Program-made: the position numbers and the translations under genes
Shown here: positions 60,285 through 64,000 of the stretch, in pieces
How the letters are laid out: every line of letters begins with the position of its first letter
Numbering within the stretch: the stretch's first letter is position 1
The notes under the pieces: model-generated
What the model was told of the DNA's origin: nothing
Seen by the model: only the letters and a program-made list of their open reading frames with translations
Databases searched by the model: none
Assembly: GCF_014633365.1 (NCBI RefSeq)
Contig: NC_068344.1
Coordinates: forward strand, 6,213,327 to 6,277,326
DNA: 64,000 bases
Reading direction: 5' to 3'
Origin: Diospyros lotus
Taxonomy: Eukaryota; Streptophyta; Magnoliopsida; Ericales; Ebenaceae

Positions 60285-60294
60285 CTATTTATAG
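60285..60294 (-). promoter_or_regulatory. TATA box upstream of antisense ORF
   Basis: CTATAAATAG on the minus strand, about 165 bp before the ATG at 60123 and outside the LTR. Position and sequence suit a separate promoter for the antisense ORF; there is no other evidence of transcription. Confidence 0.45.
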
Positions 60295-60423
60295 TCACAA
60301 ACTTCGGTAGGCCAAGCATCGTGAGTCCCCCAAAGACTCTTCCCCAATGAGCCATTAGACACCCACTTCTATTTTACTCTTCCCTTCGCCTTTCAACCCA
60401 AGGAAAGAGTGGGGAGCTATTAT

Positions 60424-60995
60424 TGTGAGGTGCCTTAAAATTTTCCTAAGTTTCAAAGAAATTTTTGAATATATTCTTCCTCGAAGAGTCTTCAAGAAAA
60501 AATCCTCTCGGACCCTCGATGGGTCCCCTCGGGATCAGCCTAGCATGCATCATTTTTGCTCAAGTTCAACGGCACCCTTCCGGGTCTCCCAAACCCAAGC
60601 TATCTGGTGGCCCAAAGCCCTTTCCAGGACCACCTGAAGATAGCCATCAGGGTGCCTTATCCCAAAGACTTCTTCAAGCCCTTCCACCTCTCTAAGGCCC
60701 AATCTGGAAGAGCTTTTCGATTCGACTACAAGTCCCACAATTTTGCCTATAAATAGGCGCCTCTTCGAAGGTAGATGGATCTTTTGGCTCGACTGAGACT
60801 CTAGACTCCTTTTAGACCTCTGCTCCGATACTTTCTCAGACCAGTTGGTCATCACTCAGTCTCTCTCTAAATCCCATTCGAGAACATAAATACCCATTTG
60901 GGATACAGAATAGAGATGTAGACTTACATCATACTTTGGACATACCTTGGACTATTGTCTGACTTTGGCATCGAAGGGAGTCTTCTACATGCTTT
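60424..60995 (+). mobile_element. 3' LTR of Tat element, truncated
   Basis: A purine-rich tract (GGAAAGAGTGGGGAGC, near 60400) leads into TGTGAGGTGCC at 60424. A TATA box CCTATAAATAGGC lies near 60738. Further on, GACTTTGGCATCGAAGGGAG near 60960 is the type of block found near the end of Tat LTRs. The sequence is then cut by the CTCGAG-motif LTR. Confidence 0.55.
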
Positions 60996-60999
60996 AAAT

Positions 61000-62380
61000 C
61001 AAATTGAGTAAATGCTCAACTTGTTTTTCAAATTAGTCAATTACTTGTATCTATTTAATCAAGTAAAAATGTTTTATCATTGACTATCAAAATCCTATAC
61101 TCAGGTGCATTATGAAAATTTCTGCTATCTTGAATTTAATCGAGTAATGAATTGTTTTAATCGAGTATCAATCTTTTGTACTTGAGTGAATCATTTCTGA
61201 TAATTGAGTATTTTATTGTCAAAAACTTACGAGCATATTTTTAATCGAGTAAAGCCTTCTTGATAATCGGCTAATGTAATTTTATACTCCAATAAATAAT
61301 CCTTTTAATCAAGTAAAGATAGGTTGGATGCTAGCTAAGTTTCTTGTCTTAATGTTTATCGAGTAATATGTATGTTAGTCGATTAATCTTAGACTTATAA
61401 TCTAGTAAGTAATGCAAGTGTCTATGCCTTCTATGTTAGTCAGGTAATGACTTTGTCATACACGAGTAAACCCTTCATATCGTCAATTACATCATATATC
61501 CAATCGAGTGAGATTGTATATTAGTTGAGTAAGCCTAAATGATAGTCGAGTATTGACTATTAGATTTTGAAAAATGTAGTAGTTGGAATCACTGAATCCT
61601 TGATAGTTTCATCTTTTCAATTCATTAAATGCATTTTCGACAACATGGACGTACTTTTATATATTTATATATCTTGTAATGGTTATAAAGACAAAAAGTG
61701 GCAGTTGTGAGACAATTGAAACATTCCAATTGTCATTTTCCATGTCAGCTAATATTCAATGTAGGAAATTTATAAGTAAGACATGAAGTTTCTTGAAAAA
61801 AGTTAGAAGAACTAAACACAAACTCAAGAACTATCTTTGAAAGCTTTCATCATTCATTTTCAAAATATTCATGCTTCTTAAGAGATGATTCATTAAATCT
61901 TTCTATAAGATTTTCAAAGAGAGATCTTTATTCATATCTTGTAACTCTCTTTTTCAAGAGAAAGCTTAAGTTCTTATTTTTCTCTTGAGAAATCCTTTCA
62001 CATTATTCGTGAAACTTGTAAAAGGTTACGCCTAATCCTCTGAAGGGTTGTGTATTGGTTTTGGCTAAGCCAAGTATAAAAATCCAACTATGGTAGGGTA
62101 TGCCTTATCCTTGAAAGGCAGTGGTCGTGGTTGAGCCTAGTTGTAAAAAGTCAACTGCGAAAGTTTTGTCATTGAGCCTGTAAAAGCTACAAGGTAACAA
62201 AATATACTTAGTGTGTGTTTGCCAAATCCTTGGTTGTGAACCACTCTACATCCAGCGTACTGCATTCTTTTTTTTCTTTACTGCATTCTTATTTCAATTT
62301 TATTTATTTAAGTCCAAATTTTAAAAGGGTGAAAAACCTTAATTCACCCCAAAAGGGAAACACCAACTCTTGGTGTATCA
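61000..62380 (+). mobile_element. Second Sirevirus-like LTR of the CTCGAG family
   Basis: Homologous to 4790-6230 plus the LTR end: shared blocks include the motif array, GACAAAAAGTG, ACATTCCAATTGTCA, CATGTCAGCTAATATT, CTTGTAACTCTCTTT and CTTAATTCACCCC. It ends CTCTTGGTGTATCA at 62380, directly before the next LTR. The start (TGTTTTGATGATG) is missing, so it is 5'-truncated. Confidence 0.7.
61020..61560 (+). repeat. AATCGAGTAA motif array, decayed copy
   Basis: About seven motifs still have the CGAG core (for example near 61138, 61160, 61240, 61358 and 61503); others read ATTGAG or ATCAAG. Position relative to the conserved LTR blocks is the same as in the 4850-5465 array. Confidence 0.75.
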
Positions 62381-63939
62381 TGTAGGGGTTTTACTGGTTT
62401 TCAAAATATTTTTGAAAACACATATAAAATGCATCAAAAATTAAATCAAGACCACCTTGCAAGGCTCAATATCGACCACCACATGTAATACGAAAATGAA
62501 ATAATGCATGGGGTGTTTAGAAATATACCTCTAGAAAGTTTCAAGTTTGATGCAGAGGTTGAATGCCCTCCCAATGCAACAACTGTTGCTTACCGACTGT
62601 TCCTGAATGGCTCTTTCGAGTGATCACCTATTACTCTGATCAACAAGTCAGATGACTAGTCTAACACTTGAAAATACAAGGGCCCTAGTTGGTTCACGCT
62701 CCGAATAGTAGCTGAGACCTACAAGAGAGCCTATGTGCTAGCGAAACCTCTTGTAAGTGATTAATTTAAACTTGATCCGTTAACTCTTAACAAGGTCATC
62801 ATTAACTCTTAATGATGATCATTAATTACTACTTATATTACTAGTCAACCACCACACTTTGATATGCATGTGACCTTCTAGGCTCACCACTAAGTAGCAA
62901 TCGGGACACGTTAAATACTTTAATGCCAACCAAACACTTTGGTCTACAAAGAGAATCTCTCCATCTCCTCGATGTACCCCAAAAGACCCTGAGTGACACT
63001 TAGCATTATGTCAGGGCAATCTTGTTGGTAATGAAGTCATACTTCCAAGGAGAACCTATTAGGGCTTTTGAGTCCCATGTACTATAATATCTCCATCGAT
63101 TAACATCCTAATCGAGTGAGAGTCATGGACTGATCAAACTCACTGACTTATAAGTATGCCAAGATCTAGCATGGTGTGATTGAGATGATACATCAAAACT
63201 CCTTTCGACATTGGAAATACCTTTCCAATCAATTACACCCTGGCCAGGGGTTTATACAATCACAACCACCACTGAGACCACACAGTGGTGCTAGAGGTCA
63301 ATGGATCCCATTGGCAATCACCTACCTCCATGCATTACTACACAGAGACCACACAATGCATCTACCACCGTTGAAATCGGGTTGTTCTTAGCAACGGAAA
63401 ATCTTAAGTACCAACATACAAGATAACTGTGTTACTTCTGGTCTAAGGACTAGTAACAAAATCGAAACTAATGACAGATCATAGATCATCTTGGCCATGT
63501 ATTCCATCACTTGGGTCACATTCAGTAGATGTTCAACTAACATCTATCCGCATGTCTACTATATCCATCTCATGGATTATGACATATGACTCATCATGTT
63601 TGAGTATTAATATCTCATGCTAATCAAAGGTAGTAACCCATGTGCTAGTCCGTAATATATTAATCATAGTCCTCTTCTAAGAAATCTAAGGATTGAGAAT
63701 CTTTTTAGGAAATCATTTATCCAAAAGTCTTTGTCACATATTCTTAACACTTAAGAATAAGACTTTCATTAGGAAATCTAAGGGCTCATTTATATATATA
63801 AATCAGAGAGATATGAATGAAGATATGACCTTAAAATACGAAAATATATTTTATTATATTTACAAGATTTACATCATTAGTCCCATAACACAACTATTAG
63901 ATGCCATCTAAATCTGGCATTAAGGCACTAACACTAACA
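62381..63939 (-). mobile_element. 3' LTR of a further Copia element, related to Copia II
   Basis: Minus strand TGTTAGTGTTAGTGCC (63939) to CCCCTACA (62381), 1559 bp. Its landmarks (AGTCATGGACTGATCAAACT, TTAACTCTTAA units, CCTGGCCAGGGGTTT) match the Copia II LTR but the end portion differs. The PPT and internal region lie to the right, so the element continues beyond the window. Confidence 0.8.
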
Positions 63940-64000
63940 ATCTCCCACTCGCACTAATGATGATTTATAGTTTATAGGTACCTACTCTAGATTTTCTTGG
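63940..64000 (-). mobile_element. PPT and internal 3' end of the last Copia element
   Basis: Minus strand GCGAGTGGGAGAT precedes the LTR start, the same PPT form as in Copia I and II. The remaining 48 bp are 3' untranslated sequence; coding sequence would begin outside the window. Confidence 0.7.

Noticed and set aside
60465..60855. Overlapping frames on both strands just right of the Tat extra ORF
   Set aside because: They lie in the LTR, overlap each other on both strands and have no recognisable domain.

Overview
This looks like a stretch of angiosperm (probably eudicot) nuclear heterochromatin. It is AT-rich, and I find no host gene, tRNA, rRNA or CRISPR array. Nearly everything I can explain is plant LTR retrotransposon (Ty1/Copia, including Sirevirus-like LTRs, and Ty3/Gypsy of the chromovirus and Tat types), plus one hAT-like DNA element. 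Every retroelement coding region is broken by stops, frameshifts or nested insertions, so nothing here should act as an autonomous element. Family names come from protein motifs, primer-binding sites (PBS), polypurine tracts (PPT) and LTR ends read by eye.

Layout. 1-3.8 kb: AT-rich, no gene. 3.8-8.1 kb: relic Copia RT/RNase H split by a Sirevirus-like solo LTR, itself split by a hAT-like element with an 8-bp target duplication. 8.3-9.5 kb: another Sirevirus-like LTR. 10.6-12.1 kb: LTR fragments. 12.1-25.8 kb: a minus-strand Copia element ('Copia II') with 3' LTR, RNase H, RT, integrase, protease, gag, leader, PBS and truncated 5' LTR; a partial Gypsy element interrupts its gag and a TTTCGAAA-rich LTR interrupts its 3' LTR. 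25.8-39.5 kb: a plus-strand Copia element ('Copia I') with both LTRs split by other LTRs and a badly decayed gag-pol. 39.5-42.3 kb: minus-strand Tat/Gypsy gag, PBS and LTR. 42.3-47.3 kb: decayed plus-strand coding sequence holding two solo LTRs with perfect 5-bp duplications. 47.3-50.4 kb: 47-bp tandem repeat, Gypsy pieces and LTR fragment. 50.4-54.4 kb: Gypsy LTR holding a Copia solo LTR. 55-61 kb: CATCCGGATG motif array, then a Tat element end with an antisense extra ORF, itself split by a solo LTR of the Copia II family. 61-64 kb: a second CTCGAG-motif LTR and the 3' LTR of one more minus-strand Copia element that leaves the window.

The order of nesting can be read directly, since six inserts still have recognisable target duplications. 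The most interesting patterns are not genes. First, several unrelated LTR families each carry their own array of short inverted repeats (CTCGAG, TTTCGAAA, CATCCGGATG, TTAACTCTTAA), in three cases just upstream of the TATA box. Second, a small stem-loop (TGAGYY-loop-RRCTCA followed by GCAAG) recurs in four different Gypsy LTRs with compensating base changes. Third, an antisense Tat ORF has what looks like its own TATA box.
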